From JBBQNJ01 sp038329845 (GTDB taxonomy: Bacteria > Planctomycetota > Phycisphaerae > Tepidisphaerales > Tepidisphaeraceae), in contig JBBQNJ010000015.1 in assembly GCA_038329845.1 (NCBI GenBank), positions 5,313-69,312 on the forward strand: a DNA stretch of 64,000 nt, given 5' to 3'. This document shows positions 8,105 to 17,349 of this stretch, one piece after another. Both the position numbers and the translations under genes were made by a program. Within the stretch, counting starts at the first letter, position 1. Every line of letters starts with the position of its first letter. The notes beneath the pieces were generated by a model that worked only from the letters and a program-made list of their open reading frames with translations, was not told the origin of the DNA and did no database searches.

Positions 8105-10210
8105 TCATCCGCCGGAAAAAAGGTCGCCCGCCGAGCCCGGATCGCTCGATCCGGCGGGCTTGCCGGGCGGGGGCGGATCGGCGGGCAGCGGCCCGATCCG
8201 CCGTAGAAACTCCGCTTCGTCGATGATTTCGATCCCCAGCTTGCGGGCCTTGTCCAGTTTGCTTCCGGCCTTTTCCCCGGCGACGACGAAGCGGGTGGAC
8301 TTGCTGACCGATCCGGCGGCGCGACCGCCGAGCCGCGCGATCAGTTGCTCGATCTCGGAGCGCTCGAACCGTTCAAGCGTTCCGGTGACGACGATCGATG
8401 CGCCGTCGAGCGGCCTGGCCGTGGCCGTGGCCGTGGCCGCGTCGGCGTCGGGCATCACCATCTTCGGGTCGATCCCCACGGACTGTAGCTGCGCGATGGT
8501 CTCAATCCCGGCGGGATTGTGGAAAAAATCGTGGACGCTGGCGGCGATCGCCGGGCCGATGTCGTGGATGGCGGTGAGCTGCTCGATGGTCGCTGCGCCC
8601 AGCGCCTCGAGCGACCCGAATCGCTCGGCGAGAATCATCCCGGCGCGATTGCCGATATGGCGGATTCCCAGCCCGGCGAGCAGCCGGTCCAGCGATCGCG
8701 CCTGCGTCTCGGCGATTGCCTGGATCACGTTGGCAGCGCTTTTTTCGCCCATCCGCTCGAGCTCGGCCAGTTGCCCGGCCTCGAGCCGAAACAAGTCGGC
8801 GAAAGTCTTGACTAGCCCGCCGTCCACCAGTTGCTCGATCAGCGCCTCGCCGAGGTTCTCGATGTCCATCTGATTTCGCCCGCAGAACCAGCGAAGGCGC
8901 TCCTTGAACTGCGCCGGGCAGGCGGGATTGACGCAGCGGATGAACGGATCGCCGGCTTCTCGTTCGACCGGCTTTCCGCAGCTCGGGCACGCCGTCGGAG
9001 GCGCGATGATCGCCGCGCCGGGGGGTCGTTTTTCCACGACCGGCCCGACCACGTAGGGGATCACCTCGCCGGCCTTCTCGATCACCACCGTGTCGCCGAT
9101 GCGGATGTCCTTCTCGGCGATCTGGTGGAGATTGTGAAGGCTGGCCCGCTTGACGGTCGAGCCGGCGACAAACACCGGCGTCAGATGGGCCACGGGCGTG
9201 AGCGTGCCGGCTTTTCCCACGTTCCATGTCACCTGCTCGAGCGTCGTCTGCACCTGCTCGGCAGGATACTTAAAGGCGATCACCCAGCGCGGCGCCTTGC
9301 TGGTGGCGCCCAGGGTCCGGCGCTGCTGGAAATCATCCACCTTGATCACGATCCCGTCGGTCTGATAGGCCAGCGTGCCGCGAAGTTCGGCGAAGCGCTC
9401 GATCCAGACGATCACGTCGTCGATCGTATCGGCGAGCTTGAGAGGTTCGGACACGGGCAGATGAATCGCGCGCAACCGATCGAGTGCTTGAGAATAAGTC
9501 GGCGCGATCGGCGGATCGACTTCGCCGACGCCGTGGGCGATGAATCTCAGCTTCCGCGCCGCGGCGACCTTGGGATCGAGTTGTTTAAGAGTCCCGGCGG
9601 TGGCGTTTCGCGGATTGGCAAACAGCTCGAGATTCTCCTGTTCGCGCAGACGGTTGATCCGCTGAAACTCTTCGTTCGGCATGAAAATCTCGCCGCGAAC
9701 TTCGAGCAGCCGCGGCGGGACATCGGTCCCCAGCCGCGGCGGGATCGATGCGATCGTGCGGGCATTGTGGGTGATGTCGTCCCCGCGCCGTCCATCGCCT
9801 CGGGTGGCGGCGGTGATCATGCCGCCGTTCTCGTAACGCAGGCTGACGGCCACGCCATCGACCTTAGGTTCCATGACGTATCGAACGACCGGGTCTTCGC
9901 CCAGGGCCTTGCGAACCCGTTGATCGAAGGCCCGCACCTCGGCTTCGTCGTAGGTGTTGTCGATGCTCATCATCGGCACGGCATGTTCGACGGTGGCGAA
10001 GCTCTCGATCGGCTCACCGCCCACCCGGCGCGACGGTGAATCGCCGCTCGCCAGCTCCGGATGCGCCCTTTCCAACTCGATCAGTTCGGCCATCATCGCG
10101 TCATACCGCCGGTCCGAAATGGCCGGCTTCGCCTGGACGTAGTAGAGGTGATTGTGACGATTCAGCTCGTCGCGCAGCGTCGCGATTCGCGCGGATGGAT
10201 TGGTTGCCAT
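8105..10210 (-). CDS. ligA: NAD-dependent DNA ligase
   Basis: A 701-residue LigA with the standard domain order. An N-terminal Ia domain (HNHLYYV near 19) is followed by the adenylation site with Lys116 in EPKVDG and an OB fold. Next come a four-cysteine zinc finger (CPSCGKPV, then CVNPACP, near 410-435), helix-hairpin-helix repeats (near 450-590) and a C-terminal BRCT domain (near 610-690, VVTGTLERFER). It seals nicks in replication and repair. It runs convergently to the aminotransferase with only nine bases between them. A short Pro/Gly/Ser-rich tail follows the BRCT domain. Confidence 0.95.
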   Translation of the reverse strand: MATNPSARIATLRDELNRHNHLYYVQAKPAISDRRYDAMMAELIELERAHPELASGDSPSRRVGGEPIESFATVEHAVPMMSIDNTYDEAEVRAFDQRVRKALGEDPVVRYVMEPKVDGVAVSLRYENGGMITAATRGDGRRGDDITHNARTIASIPPRLGTDVPPRLLEVRGEIFMPNEEFQRINRLREQENLELFANPRNATAGTLKQLDPKVAAARKLRFIAHGVGEVDPPIAPTYSQALDRLRAIHLPVSEPLKLADTIDDVIVWIERFAELRGTLAYQTDGIVIKVDDFQQRRTLGATSKAPRWVIAFKYPAEQVQTTLEQVTWNVGKAGTLTPVAHLTPVFVAGSTVKRASLHNLHQIAEKDIRIGDTVVIEKAGEVIPYVVGPVVEKRPPGAAIIAPPTACPSCGKPVEREAGDPFIRCVNPACPAQFKERLRWFCGRNQMDIENLGEALIEQLVDGGLVKTFADLFRLEAGQLAELERMGEKSAANVIQAIAETQARSLDRLLAGLGIRHIGNRAGMILAERFGSLEALGAATIEQLTAIHDIGPAIAASVHDFFHNPAGIETIAQLQSVGIDPKMVMPDADAATATATARPLDGASIVVTGTLERFERSEIEQLIARLGGRAAGSVSKSTRFVVAGEKAGSKLDKARKLGIEIIDEAEFLRRIGPLPADPPPPGKPAGSSDPGSAGDLFSGG

Positions 10211-10298
10211 GGCGGCATTTTACGACCAGACAGCGCGGCTGCGAAGATGCCGGGGTATATCATTGACGGTATGCTGTGGCGGGTGATACGGTGAGGGT

Positions 10299-10988
10299 GT
10301 GGCGTGGCTCTACAGCACAACGGATGAGTTTGACACGTGGGTCGAGAAGTTGGATCAGGAGGAGCGGAACGAAATCGCCGCGTTGTTGGATGCACTGACT
10401 CGACTGGGTCCGAATCTAGGTCGGCCTGTGGCAGATACTCTTAACGGCTCGGCGTACGCCAACATGAAGGAATTGCGAGGAAGAACGGCAGCCGCGGTTT
10501 TGAGAATCGCATTCGCTTTTGATCCTGAGCGCTGTGCGGTGATCCTGTGGGGATCAAACAAGAGAGGCGTTAACGAGAGGGCGTTCTACAGAAAGCTGAT
10601 TGCGAAGGCGGACCGGCTTTACGCGGCACATTTGCAAATGTTGAAATTGAAGAACGCAAGAGCCAGAGGGACCAGAGGAGTTGGACGGATGGCAAAAGAT
10701 CACACCGAGTTTTTAGAAAAGTTCGTTCCGGCGGAACAAATGGGCACGGTGCGGCGGCGATCCGATGCCATCGTGATTGGGCAGATCCTTCGGATGCTGC
10801 GCGAGGAGCGGAAGCTGTCCCAATCGGAGATCGCATATCGAATGGGCCTCAAGCAGCCTGCGATCGCCAGACTCGAGGGCCAGAGCGACATCAAGTTGTC
10901 AACGCTACAAGAGTGGGCCCGGGCAACGGGCGGCGAACTGGTGCTGGCGATCCGTAGGAAGGATAAGGTTTCTCCCCTTTTGGGCTGA
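10299..10988 (+). CDS. In-frame fusion of RelE/HigB-type toxin and XRE antitoxin
   Basis: A single 229-residue frame carrying both halves of a type II toxin-antitoxin pair. Residues 1 to about 113 match the RelE/HigB-like toxin family (MKELRGR, then LRIAFAFDPERCAVILWGSNKRG, with a C-terminal ADRLYAAHL). Residues 131-229 are an antitoxin with a helix-turn-helix (LSQSEIAYRMGLKQPAIARLEG). They are joined by a basic linker of about 16 residues (KNARARGTRGVGR). An internal ATG at 10689 has its own ribosome binding site, so the antitoxin may also be made alone. The start is GTG 10299 with a GAGGG nearby. Such pairs are normally two genes; here no stop codon separates them. Confidence 0.78.
   Translation: MAWLYSTTDEFDTWVEKLDQEERNEIAALLDALTRLGPNLGRPVADTLNGSAYANMKELRGRTAAAVLRIAFAFDPERCAVILWGSNKRGVNERAFYRKLIAKADRLYAAHLQMLKLKNARARGTRGVGRMAKDHTEFLEKFVPAEQMGTVRRRSDAIVIGQILRMLREERKLSQSEIAYRMGLKQPAIARLEGQSDIKLSTLQEWARATGGELVLAIRRKDKVSPLLG
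10676..10691 (+). promoter_or_regulatory. Internal Shine-Dalgarno and start codon for free antitoxin
   Basis: AGGAG at 10676-10680 is followed after eight bases by ATG at 10689, in the same frame as the fusion. Translation from here would give a 99-residue XRE protein (MAKDHTEFLEKF...) without the toxin. This is the expected 5' end of a normal antitoxin gene of this type. Confidence 0.6.
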
Positions 10989-11050
10989 GGTCGCCTGCGT
11001 AAACGGCGGCGCGCTCGACGGCCGGGATCGCGGCATTTACATTGGCGGGG

Positions 11051-12058
11051 ATGAAGCTTTCGGAACTCGCCGGGCGGATCGGGGCGGAACTCGTCGGGCA
11101 GACGGACTGCGACGTGACGGGGGTGAATACCCTCGACGCCGCCGGTCCGAACGAGGTGTCGTTTCTGGCCAATCAAAAATACGCCGGGAAATTGCGGACC
11201 ACCGGCGCTGTGGCGGTGATCGTGTCGGCGCGGATGACCTGCCCGGGGGTCACGTTGTTGCGGGCACCGGATCCCTACTATGCATGGATGCAGGCGGTGG
11301 TGGCGCTTCACGGGCACCGGCGTCATCCTCATGCGGGGGCGCATCCCAAGGCCCATGTCGAGTGCGATGCGACGGTGGGGGAAGGAACGATAATCTACCC
11401 CGGTGTGTGGATCGGGCCGGGGGCGCGGATCGGGCGAGATTGCGTTCTCTATCCCAACTCGGTTGTTTACGACCGTTGTATTCTGGGCGATCGGGTAATC
11501 CTCCATGCCGGCGCCGTCATCGGCGCTGATGGTTTCGGCTATTCGACGCACGATGGGGTTCATCACAAGATCCCCCAGATGGGGCGGGTGATTCTCGAGG
11601 ACGATGTCGAGATCGGCGCCAACGCCTGCGTGGATCGCGGGGCGGTCAACGACACGGTGATCGGGCGGGGGACGAAGATCGACAATCTCGTGACGATCGG
11701 CCACGGCGTGCGGGTCGGCCCGCATGGCCTGCTGGTAGCGCAGGTGGGGGTGGCGGGCAGCACCACATTGGGCCATCATGTGACTCTCGCCGGACAAGTC
11801 GGGGTGGCCGGGCATCTTTCGGTCGGCGACGGCGTGACGGTGGCGGCACAAAGCGGCGTGACCAATGACGTGCCCGCGGGCCGCGTGATGATGGGTTCCC
11901 CGGCGATGCCGGTCTCGCACGCCCGTCGGGTGGTGGTGATTTTCCGCGATCTGCCGGCGCTGGTCGATCGAGTGCGAAAGCTGGAAAAGGCGATCGCCGC
12001 CGAAGAATCCGCCGCCCCGGTGCCATCGCGACCCCAGGACGATTCGCAACGCGAGTGA
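11051..12058 (+). CDS. lpxD: UDP-3-O-acylglucosamine N-acyltransferase
   Basis: A 335-residue LpxD, which adds the second hydroxyacyl chain in lipid A synthesis, so the cell should have an LPS-type outer membrane. The N-terminal uridine-binding domain (EVSFLANQKY near 37) is followed by many left-handed beta-helix hexapeptide repeats (residues about 100-290). The catalytic segment GADGFGY and the following conserved HHKIPQ are present. The C-terminal helix is Ala/Glu-rich. ATG 11051 was preferred over the TTG three codons upstream because MKLSEL is the usual beginning. It is not clustered with other lpx genes here. Confidence 0.92.
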   Translation: MKLSELAGRIGAELVGQTDCDVTGVNTLDAAGPNEVSFLANQKYAGKLRTTGAVAVIVSARMTCPGVTLLRAPDPYYAWMQAVVALHGHRRHPHAGAHPKAHVECDATVGEGTIIYPGVWIGPGARIGRDCVLYPNSVVYDRCILGDRVILHAGAVIGADGFGYSTHDGVHHKIPQMGRVILEDDVEIGANACVDRGAVNDTVIGRGTKIDNLVTIGHGVRVGPHGLLVAQVGVAGSTTLGHHVTLAGQVGVAGHLSVGDGVTVAAQSGVTNDVPAGRVMMGSPAMPVSHARRVVVIFRDLPALVDRVRKLEKAIAAEESAAPVPSRPQDDSQRE

Positions 12059-12240
12059 CGCCGGTGCCCGCGCGCCCGACGGTCGATCGAGAAGTGTATC
12101 ATCCGCACGCCGTCTGCTGGGTGTGGAGCATACTCCCGATAAGCGGCATGAGAGGGTTGGAGATGATGAGGCGCAAAGCCACCGTTTCCGACGGCATGGG
12201 ACCGCGGTATAATCTGCCTTTGCCCAAGGAAGGAGGGCTC

Positions 12241-13539
12241 GTGAGATCGCTGGAATTATTCGCTGGGGCGGGTGGCTTGGCGATGGGGACTGCGCGTGCG
12301 GGATTTGAACACGAGGCACTCGTTGAATGGAACGAGGAGGCGTGCCAGACGCTCCGAATGAATGCGAAGGCGGGACATGGCCACGCGGAGAAATGGCGCA
12401 TCCTTCAAGGCGATATCTGTGCGCACAATTTCAAGCAATATGCTGGGCGCGTGAGCTTCGTCTCCGGCGGGCCGCCCTGCCAGCCCTTCTCATTGGGTGG
12501 AAAGCATCGTGGCCAGCTCGACCGCCGGAACCTCTTCCCGCAAGCCGTCCGAGCCGTGCGAGAAATCCAGCCCAAGGCTTTCATTTTTGAGAACGTTAAG
12601 GGCCTGCTGCGGCGCAATTTTGCCAACTACTACAGCTACATCATCCACCAGCTTCGTTTCCCGGACGTGACGCTCAAGGGAGACGAGGAATGGATGGATC
12701 ATCTGGCGCGCCTGGAAAAGCTGGCGACCGCCGGGAAGCAAGAGGCCCTCACATACAACGTCGTCTACCGCCTTCTCGACGCGGCCGCGTACGGCGTGCC
12801 GCAGCATCGCTACCGCGTAATTATCGTCGGCGTGCGTTCCGATCTGGGCATTGAGTTCTCATTTCCCGATGCTACGCACGAAGAGGATGCGCTGCTCTAT
12901 GAGCAGTGGGTAAGCGGGGAGTATTGGGACCGTCACTGCGTGCCTAAGAAAGATCGCCCCGCGAGGTCGGGGCGCGTAGCGGCCAAGGTGGAGCGGTTGA
13001 GTGGCTTTTGGCCCGGAGCCATGCTGTGTCCGTGGCGTACCGTCCGCGATGCCATCGCCGATCTGCCGCAACTTACGATGGGGCAGTCTTGTCCAAGGGT
13101 ATCCAATCACTTCTTGAACCCTGGGGCGCGGAGTTATGCGGGGCACACTGGCAGCCCCTTGGATGAGCCGGCGAAAGCGCTAAAGGCTGGCGACCACGGC
13201 GTTCCCGGTGGGGAGAATACGCTGCGCCTGTCCGGCGGCGTGGTGCGTTACTTCTCGGTGCGCGAATGTGCTCGTATTCAGACCTTCCCCGATGAGTGGA
13301 TATTGGCGGGGTCGTGGACCGAATCCATGCGACAGCTTGGAAACGCAGTTCCTGTCCTGCTTGCCGAGGCCGTTGCACGTCGGTTGCACGAGACAATCCA
13401 TCGTACAAGCTCCGCCACTGGAGGCCTCGATGACCGCACCCGGGAGCCGGTGCCGCAACCACAGCGCCCGACATCGTCGATGCACGGTTCCCTCCGCCGG
13501 GATCCTACCGTGGCGGGAACAGCTCGTCCCAGCGGCTGA
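12241..13539 (+). CDS. DNA (cytosine-5) methyltransferase of a type II R-M system
   Basis: A 432-residue C5 methyltransferase with the ordered motifs: LFAGAGGLAMG (motif I, AdoMet binding), GGPPCQPFS with the catalytic Cys (IV), ENVKG (VI), QHRYRVIIV (VIII), and RECARIQTFPDEW with QLGNAVP near the C-terminus (IX-X). GTG 12241 was chosen because GGAGG stands six bases before it and motif I begins shortly after. The frame is open upstream to 12055 but without protein-like sequence. The gene overlaps the 3' end of the convergent endonuclease gene by 35 bases. It should protect the host from that enzyme. Site specificity is not readable, but M.Eco29kI-type enzymes act on CCGCGG. Confidence 0.9.
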   Translation: MRSLELFAGAGGLAMGTARAGFEHEALVEWNEEACQTLRMNAKAGHGHAEKWRILQGDICAHNFKQYAGRVSFVSGGPPCQPFSLGGKHRGQLDRRNLFPQAVRAVREIQPKAFIFENVKGLLRRNFANYYSYIIHQLRFPDVTLKGDEEWMDHLARLEKLATAGKQEALTYNVVYRLLDAAAYGVPQHRYRVIIVGVRSDLGIEFSFPDATHEEDALLYEQWVSGEYWDRHCVPKKDRPARSGRVAAKVERLSGFWPGAMLCPWRTVRDAIADLPQLTMGQSCPRVSNHFLNPGARSYAGHTGSPLDEPAKALKAGDHGVPGGENTLRLSGGVVRYFSVRECARIQTFPDEWILAGSWTESMRQLGNAVPVLLAEAVARRLHETIHRTSSATGGLDDRTREPVPQPQRPTSSMHGSLRRDPTVAGTARPSG

Positions 13540-13960
13540 CACGCTCCGTTCCGGGACGACCTTTGCCGGGAATCTTGCCGCCGAATCCACTTTCATTCCA
13601 TTCCGGTTCATAATGCGAAATGAGCGCGAATTCAGAGGCAAAGACCCACCACTCGCTTTTGAAAATCAGATACCGGCATCGCATTTCGGGTAACTCGATG
13701 TTCCGCCGTCCCGAGATTTTTCTGACGTGTTCATTCAGCCGGGCGCGGAGCGTCCGCTTGCTTTTCGTGGTCCTGCGAGAAGCCTTGCCCACGTACACGA
13801 GCTTATCTTTATGATATAGGACGTAGACGCTGCTTTCGATTGGACCGATCTTCCTTTTCAGGTCCAACGACGGACTTGATTCAAGCTTTTCGACAACTTG
13901 CTCTCGGATCCCCCGATCCAAGTCGAAATCGAAGTAGTGTGGACTATCCTCTCTGGGCAT
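13505..13960 (-). CDS. Eco29kI-like GIY-YIG restriction endonuclease
   Basis: A 151-residue protein resembling the Eco29kI family of GIY-YIG nucleases. The two tyrosine-bearing motifs are VYVLYHKDK and VYVGKA. The family catalytic residues appear in order: Arg and His in RARLNEH, Glu in WWVFASEFALI, and Asn in PEWNESGFGGK. The C-terminus RVSRWDELFPPR also matches the family end. It is shorter than Eco29kI (214 residues), mainly at the N-terminus. It should cut unmethylated DNA at the site protected by the neighbouring methyltransferase. Its promoter region is divergent to vsr, with only 20 bases between the starts. Confidence 0.82.
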   Translation of the reverse strand: MPREDSPHYFDFDLDRGIREQVVEKLESSPSLDLKRKIGPIESSVYVLYHKDKLVYVGKASRRTTKSKRTLRARLNEHVRKISGRRNIELPEMRCRYLIFKSEWWVFASEFALISHYEPEWNESGFGGKIPGKGRPGTERVSRWDELFPPR

Positions 13961-13980
13961 TGTGCCAGGACCCTAAACGC

Positions 13981-14385
13981 ATGGACACGCTTTCACCAGC
14001 GCAGCGAAGCGACCGCATGTCTCGGGTCCGCTCCAAGGACACCCGGCCGGAGTTGTTGGTTCGCCGGCTCGTCCACCGAATGGGCTATCGCTACCGGCTG
14101 CATGTGCGTCGATTGCCCGGATCTCCGGACCTGGTGTTTCCGGCTCGGCACACGGTCATCCTGGTCCATGGTTGCTTCTGGCATCGACACAACTGCGCCT
14201 TGGGGAATCGGATGCCCAAGTCGCGCGTTTCCTTCTGGCGAGGCAAGCTCGAGGGAAACAAGCAACGAGACGCCGCACAACGCCGCGCGTTGCGGCGTCT
14301 TGGATGGCGCGTGCTGGTGGTGTGGGAATGCCAGACACGAAACGCCGACCCGCTTGGGTCGCGACTGCTAAAGTTTCTCGGATAG
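13981..14385 (+). CDS. vsr: Very short patch repair endonuclease
   Basis: A 134-residue Vsr protein, the normal length. It shows the family start RMSRVRSKDTRPE, the metal-binding Asp in GSPDLVF, and the zinc/active-site segment HGCFWHRHNC followed by KLEGNKQRD. Vsr nicks at T:G mismatches that arise when 5-methylcytosine is deaminated, so it reduces the mutation cost of the neighbouring C5 methyltransferase. ATG 13981 is used; an in-frame start lies at 13840, but that stretch is antisense to the endonuclease gene. A vsr gene next to a C5 methyltransferase is a common arrangement. Confidence 0.93.
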   Translation: MDTLSPAQRSDRMSRVRSKDTRPELLVRRLVHRMGYRYRLHVRRLPGSPDLVFPARHTVILVHGCFWHRHNCALGNRMPKSRVSFWRGKLEGNKQRDAAQRRALRRLGWRVLVVWECQTRNADPLGSRLLKFLG

Positions 14386-14571
14386 AAGATGGCCCCGAAC
14401 GGCAGTACCATATGTCCGCTATTCCAAGGCCCGCGTCCTTTCGTCCAAAGAGAAGCTCGGACATTGCTCGATGGAGGCATGGTCTTGCGGAAAGGGCACG
14501 ATTCGCTTCGTAACTGGGATGTGGCCTGGATCCGCCGGCGATTGATCTGACGACGAACGATCTGACCCCCC

Positions 14572-16497
14572 ATGGCTGTCGCCGCACTTGCAAACATCGA
14601 GAAGACTTTCGGCAAGCGGGTGCTGTTCGACAAGCTGAGCTTGACGATCTATCCGGGCGAGCGGATCGGTCTGATCGGGGACAACGGCAGCGGCAAGACG
14701 ACGCTGTTTCGCATCCTCAGCGGCGCGATGATTCCGGATGCCGGGGATGTGGCCGTGTCGCGCGACACGAAGCTGGGCTATCTCACGCAGGATCCGGTTT
14801 TTGATCCGGGCAATTCGGTGATCGACGAGGCCGAGCTGGCGTTCGCCGAGCTGCACCGGCTGTCGCATCGACTGCGTGACCTGGAACATGAGATGGCGGG
14901 GTTGGAAGGTGAGGCGCTGGAGCGCGTGCTGCGGCTGTATCAGACGGCGCAACATGCGTTCGATCTGGCCGGCGGATACGCCTGGCGGCATCGGCTGGAG
15001 GCGACGTTGCTGGGGGTGGGGCTGGATCGGGGGACCTGGGAGCAGTCGGTGACGACGCTCTCGGGCGGGCAGCGCTCGCGGCTGGCGTTGGCGCGGCTGT
15101 TGATCGCCGAGCCGGACCTGCTGCTGCTCGATGAGCCGACGAACCACCTGGACCTCGTGGCGATCGAATGGCTGGAACGTTACCTGCTGTCGTTCGGCGG
15201 GGCGGTGGTGCTGATCAGCCACGACCGATATTTGCTGGACCGCCTGGCGACGCGGATCGTCTGGCTGACCCAGTGCCGGCTCAAGAGCTACAAGGGGAAT
15301 TACTCGTCGTTCGTCCAGCAGCGCGAACTGGAAGAGCTGTCGCAGCGCCGGGCCTTTGATCAGCAGCAGGCGGACATCGAAAAGCAGTCTGAGTTCATCC
15401 GGCGGTTCGGTGCCGGGCAGCGCTCGCGCGAGGCCAAGGGTCGGGAAAAACGTCTGAATCGCCTGCTGCAAAGCGAGGAGCTGATCCAGCAGGTCACCGA
15501 TCAGCGGAAGATCCGGCTGAGCCTCTCGACCGATCAGCGGGCGGGCGACCAGGTGCTCGATGCGCGGGAACTGAGCAAATCTTACGGCGAAAAAGTGCTC
15601 TGGCGCGGGATCGGTTTTCATGTCACGCGCGGCGAGAGGGCGGGGATCATCGGCCCGAATGGCTCGGGCAAGACGACGTTGCTGGAGGTGCTGCTGGGCG
15701 AGCGCGACGCCGATGCCGGACAGATCAAGTGGGGGGCGAATCTGCGGATCGGTTATTACGATCAATCCCTGACGGATTTCGATCCGGACAGCACGGTGAT
15801 CGAGGAAGTATGGAACGGCCGCGATGCCCGCCAGCAGGAGGTGCGCGACGTGCTGGCAACGATGTTATTTCGCGGCGAGGAGGTGCATAAGCCCGTACGC
15901 CTGCTCAGCGGCGGCGAGCGGGCGCGGGTGCGGCTGGCGCAGCTTCTGCTCGAAAAGCCCAACGTGCTGTTGCTGGATGAGCCGACGAATCACCTGGATA
16001 TCGCGTCGCGCGAAGCGCTGGAGACGGCGCTGGGGCAGTTCCCGGGAACAATCCTGTGCGTCAGCCATGACCGGTATTTTCTGGACAAGGTAATTCGCCG
16101 GTTGCTGGTGCTGCGCCCGCCGGACTTGATGAGCTTTGATGGGGGATATCACGACTGGGCGGCTAGAGAATCGCGGCAAGCCGCGGAAGCCGGACGAAAG
16201 GCCGAGGAGTCTTCGCTATCCCGTTCCAAGCGCGAACCCTCGTTGGCGCGGGCGAGCGAGAAACCATCGCCGCGCAAGGACAACCCGTATTTGCGCCCGT
16301 TCGGCAGACTATCGACCGAGAATCTCGAGCGCGAGATTCATGACACCGAAGTCGCGTTGGCCGAATGCCAGCAGGATCTCACCGACCCGGCGACCTACCG
16401 CGATCCGGGGCGTTCGCAGTCGTTGAATCGGGATTTGCAGTCGCTGGGGACCAAACTCAAGCAACTGGAAGAGGAGTACTTTGCCCGGGAGGAATGA
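14572..16497 (+). CDS. uup: ABC-F family ATPase (Uup-like)
   Basis: A 641-residue soluble protein with two ABC ATPase domains and no membrane segments. Walker A motifs are GDNGSGKTT (near 38) and GPNGSGKTT (near 360). Signature motifs are LSGGQRSRLALARLL and LSGGERARVRLAQLL, each followed by LLLDEPTNHLD. The linker between them (residues about 230-310) is charged, and the C-terminal 60 residues form a predicted coiled coil, as in Uup. ABC-F proteins act on the ribosome or on branched DNA intermediates. The ung gene starts inside its last codons, so the two are probably co-transcribed. Confidence 0.88.
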   Translation: MAVAALANIEKTFGKRVLFDKLSLTIYPGERIGLIGDNGSGKTTLFRILSGAMIPDAGDVAVSRDTKLGYLTQDPVFDPGNSVIDEAELAFAELHRLSHRLRDLEHEMAGLEGEALERVLRLYQTAQHAFDLAGGYAWRHRLEATLLGVGLDRGTWEQSVTTLSGGQRSRLALARLLIAEPDLLLLDEPTNHLDLVAIEWLERYLLSFGGAVVLISHDRYLLDRLATRIVWLTQCRLKSYKGNYSSFVQQRELEELSQRRAFDQQQADIEKQSEFIRRFGAGQRSREAKGREKRLNRLLQSEELIQQVTDQRKIRLSLSTDQRAGDQVLDARELSKSYGEKVLWRGIGFHVTRGERAGIIGPNGSGKTTLLEVLLGERDADAGQIKWGANLRIGYYDQSLTDFDPDSTVIEEVWNGRDARQQEVRDVLATMLFRGEEVHKPVRLLSGGERARVRLAQLLLEKPNVLLLDEPTNHLDIASREALETALGQFPGTILCVSHDRYFLDKVIRRLLVLRPPDLMSFDGGYHDWAARESRQAAEAGRKAEESSLSRSKREPSLARASEKPSPRKDNPYLRPFGRLSTENLEREIHDTEVALAECQQDLTDPATYRDPGRSQSLNRDLQSLGTKLKQLEEEYFAREE

Positions 16498-17248
16498 ATC
16501 GTCGAGCCGAACCGGCACCCGGGGAATTCTGCCGACACTTCCGGAGTCGTGGCGGGCGGCGGTGGCCGGGCGATGGGATGCGGACGCCGCAGCGCGACTG
16601 GAGGGATTTTTGCGAGTGGAGATCGCCCGGCACGGATCGACTTGTCCGCCGATCGAGCGGGTATTCACAGCGCTGGAACTGACGCCGTTCGAGCAGACGC
16701 GCGTGGTGATCGTCGGTCAGGATCCGTATCACGGCCCGAACCAAGCCCACGGGCTGGCGTTTTCGGTGTCGCAGGGGATCAAGCCGCCGCCCTCGCTGAA
16801 GAACATTTTCCGCGAGCTGCATGACGATTTGGGGATCGTTGCGGCACCGGGCGAGGGGTCGCTGATCCGCTGGGCCCGCCAAGGGGTGCTGCTGTTGAAC
16901 ACCGTCTTGACCACGCGCCCGGGGGGGGGCCAAGCGATGTCACACCGGCGCGCGGGTTGGGAAACCCTCACCGGCGCGATCCTCGACGCGATCAATGCAC
17001 GCACCCGCCCGGCGGTGTTCGTGTTGTGGGGCGGGCACGCCCACGCCAGGCGCGCGGGGATTGACGAGTCCCGCCATGCGGTCCTCGCGTCGGCACATCC
17101 CTCGCCGCTGTCGGCCTCACGCGGGTTTTTCGGCAGCCGTCCATTCTCCCGCGTCAACGCCGAACTGGCGCGGCTGCGAGAGCGCGCCATCGACTGGCGA
17201 TTGAGTGATCGGCTCAAGAGCGATTATACCGCTTGCGGCCATAGGTGA
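16481..17248 (+). CDS. ung: Uracil-DNA glycosylase (family 1)
   Basis: A 255-residue Ung that removes uracil from DNA as the first step of base excision repair. The water-activating motif GQDPYHGPNQAHGLAFS is near residue 84, the uracil pocket WARQGVLLLN follows, and the catalytic-loop HPSPLSASRGFFG is near 207. The assigned start is TTG 16481, overlapping the ABC-F gene by 17 bases; GTG codons further in are alternatives, since no ATG is near. The last 20 residues after the conserved core are variable. Confidence 0.92.
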   Translation: MPGRNESSSRTGTRGILPTLPESWRAAVAGRWDADAAARLEGFLRVEIARHGSTCPPIERVFTALELTPFEQTRVVIVGQDPYHGPNQAHGLAFSVSQGIKPPPSLKNIFRELHDDLGIVAAPGEGSLIRWARQGVLLLNTVLTTRPGGGQAMSHRRAGWETLTGAILDAINARTRPAVFVLWGGHAHARRAGIDESRHAVLASAHPSPLSASRGFFGSRPFSRVNAELARLRERAIDWRLSDRLKSDYTACGHR

Positions 17249-17349
17249 GACATCCGCAACGGCTCGGAACCTGCGGGATATCCCGGTTTTCCCCAAGCGG
17301 ATTGTCTCAATACGGACCGCCAGCGGTATAGCGATCCGCTCGACGGCGA

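Noticed and set aside
8831..10039. 402-codon plus-strand frame
   Set aside because: A GC-rich shadow of ligA on the opposite strand; no family motifs, while ligA is complete.
12055..12240. N-terminal extension of the cytosine methyltransferase
   Set aside because: The extra codons show no similarity, and a strong ribosome binding site precedes GTG 12241.
10700..12319. 539-codon minus-strand frame
   Set aside because: It lies antisense to the antitoxin and lpxD and has the His/Arg/Pro-rich composition of shadow frames.
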